Below, piece by piece: positions 5,037 through 5,900 of a stretch of 5,900 nucleotides of DNA. The notes under the pieces are model-generated. The model was not told the origin of the DNA, made no database searches, and worked only from the letters and a program-made list of their open reading frames with translations. Positions within the stretch are counted from its first letter, which is position 1; each line of letters begins with the position of its first letter. The translations under genes were made by a program, and so were the position numbers. Origin of the DNA: Bdellovibrionales bacterium (lineage in GTDB: Bacteria > Bdellovibrionota > Bdellovibrionia > Bdellovibrionales > UBA1609); assembly GCA_028279085.1 (NCBI GenBank), contig JANQSX010000030.1, forward strand, positions 1 to 5,900, written 5' to 3'.

Positions 5037-5900
5037 TTATATCTTATCACATTTTCCATTGGAATCATTTACGCATTTCTTATGTGTGTTGGAATCAGGC
5101 CATACTGTAGTACAGGTACTACTATTACTAATAGTTTCCCAAAAATCTGCTCTTCTAACATATCCCTTTTTGTTCCCATTCGAAATAGACGAATTCCGGT
5201 CTATGTAAATCCTTGGATAGTAATTTCGGTTATCCCATCTATAAAACATTCTGTAATGTGTACCATCAATAAAACCTGTTCCATGAGAACCTGGAATTGT
5301 GTCCCTCATGACACATCTGCCGGTATAAACACACTGACTATTTCCCACATCCCAACCATAATGTTTGTCACATCTATAATGATATGAAATCTCATCACAT
5401 TCTCCATTGGAGTCATTTAAGCATTTCTTATGTGTGTTGGAATCAGGCCATCTTGTAGCACAGGTAGTAGTAAACACACTATTAATATCAGCAATTGGAG
5501 TAGTAGTACTCCCAGATCTTTCAAGAAAATCTCCCGAAGCCGCTATTGTCAGATTTGGATGATCGTATTCGTAGTTATCCCCTATATAAAACACTCTTTC
5601 AGCACTCGTAGAGCCCACCACCACCCCACGTTCCCTGGTGACACATCTGCCGGTATAAACACACTGACTGTTTCTCACATCCCAGCCATAATGTTTGTCA
5701 CATCTATAATAATATGGAATCTTATCACATTCTCCATTGGAGTCATTTAAGCATTTCTTATGTGTATTGGACTCAGGCCATCTTGTAATACAGGTAGTAG
5801 TAAAAATACTATCAGAATCCAGATAACCGCCGCTAGGAGTATAGTTTCTATATGTTTCAACAAAATCTGCAAAAAGAGGTACTGGTCCACCTGGGGTGTT
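5037..5900 (-). CDS. Cysteine-rich repeat protein, 3' part (5' end outside window)
   Basis: Family not recognised. The frame is open from the window edge at 5900 to TAA at 5039-5037 (287 codons), so the GTG at 5678 is an internal Val codon and not a start. The product has a repeat of 110-116 residues. Each has a conserved 50-residue core with six cysteines in the pattern C-x12-C-x7-C-x8-C-x12-C-x5-C, containing TRWPxSNTHKKC, LNDSNGEC, RCDKHYGWDV and SQCVYTGRC. A 60- or 66-residue variable part follows, sharing only scattered motifs: R(V/M)FY..DN.....P, and (A/G)DF.E. Two full cores and a third half-core are visible; the protein ends straight after the third cysteine of the last core (CDKI, stop). 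Six regular cysteines suggest three disulfides and therefore export to the periplasm, cell surface or outside, but the N-terminus is not in the window. No membrane anchor is seen at the C-terminus. An adhesin or host-facing surface protein is a guess. Confidence 0.85.
   Translation of the reverse strand, partial: NTPGGPVPLFADFVETYRNYTPSGGYLDSDSIFTTTCITRWPESNTHKKCLNDSNGECDKIPYYYRCDKHYGWDVRNSQCVYTGRCVTRERGVVVGSTSAERVFYIGDNYEYDHPNLTIAASGDFLERSGSTTTPIADINSVFTTTCATRWPDSNTHKKCLNDSNGECDEISYHYRCDKHYGWDVGNSQCVYTGRCVMRDTIPGSHGTGFIDGTHYRMFYRWDNRNYYPRIYIDRNSSISNGNKKGYVRRADFWETISNSSTCTTVWPDSNTHKKCVNDSNGKCDKI
5043..5120 (-). repeat. Cys-core repeat, copy 3 (truncated)
   Basis: Matches 5391-5468 of copy 2 at 70 of 78 positions with an offset of 348 bp. 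It codes for the first half of the core only (CTTVWPDSNTHKKC to CDKI). Similarity ends at the stop codon: the DNA beyond 5042 does not continue the repeat. Only the first three of six core cysteines are present. Confidence 0.85.
5310..5474 (-). repeat. Cys-core repeat, copy 2 (complete)
   Basis: A 165-bp block that differs from copy 1 (5640-5804) at 10 positions, with a constant 330-bp offset and no gaps. It encodes the complete six-cysteine core. Similarity at the DNA level breaks off at both ends, where the variable segments begin. Confidence 0.9.
5640..5804 (-). repeat. Cys-core repeat, copy 1 (complete)
   Basis: The most upstream core in the window, about 94% identical in DNA to copy 2. 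Upstream of it (5805-5900) is the end of another variable segment, containing ADFVET, which implies at least one more unit beyond the window edge. Confidence 0.9.

Noticed and set aside
5082..5750. Two plus-strand open frames at 5082-5387 and 5430-5750
   Set aside because: Their starts are 348 bp apart, exactly the offset between repeat copies 3 and 2, so they are antisense shadows of the Cys-core repeat.
5037..5900. Regularly spaced DNA repeats as a CRISPR array
   Set aside because: Repeats of 165 bp at 330-348 bp spacing are far too long, and all lie within one continuous reading frame.

Overview
The window is AT-rich, bacterial and protein-dense, and it looks like a chromosomal segment from a Gram-negative bacterium. 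Sec-type export, an MscS-type channel and clusters of GTCATTCCGG...CCGGAATCCAG palindromes (REP-like elements, common in proteobacterial genomes) support this. An ankyrin/coiled-coil secreted protein, low GC and repeat-rich intergenic DNA would suit a host-associated proteobacterium. No taxonomic marker is present, so this placement is only a weak inference.

Layout. (1) 2-463 (+) is the 3' half of a cystathionine beta-synthase of the eukaryotic-like catalytic type, without a C-terminal regulatory domain. (2) 485-2038 (-) converges on it with only 21 bp between. It encodes a protein with a signal peptide, a degenerate ankyrin-like segment, a long charged coiled coil built partly of 13-residue repeats, and an unrecognised helical C-terminal domain. 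(3) 2042-2328 is a divergent, very AT-rich intergenic region. It holds a conspicuous GC-rich perfect hairpin flanked by 8-bp direct repeats, a TATAAT box for the minus-strand gene and a plausible promoter for the plus-strand genes. (4) 2329-3504 and 3520-4686 (+) are a PHBH-fold FAD monooxygenase and an MscS-family mechanosensitive channel, 15 bp apart and probably co-transcribed. (5) 4687-5036 is a non-coding cluster of REP-like palindromes, including a 148-bp composite inverted repeat with a perfect 10-bp hairpin nested in it. (6) 5037-5900 (-) is the 3' part of a gene running off the window. It encodes a cysteine-rich repeat protein whose six-cysteine cores are about 94% identical at the DNA level, while the segments between the cores are divergent.

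How the genes fit together. The monooxygenase and the channel form the only obvious transcription unit, and no shared pathway is evident. The two minus-strand genes (ankyrin/coiled-coil and Cys-rich repeat) both look like exported, lineage-specific proteins. The most unusual item is the Cys-rich repeat gene: constant cores, variable inserts, and an ORF that stops in the middle of a core next to a REP-like cluster.
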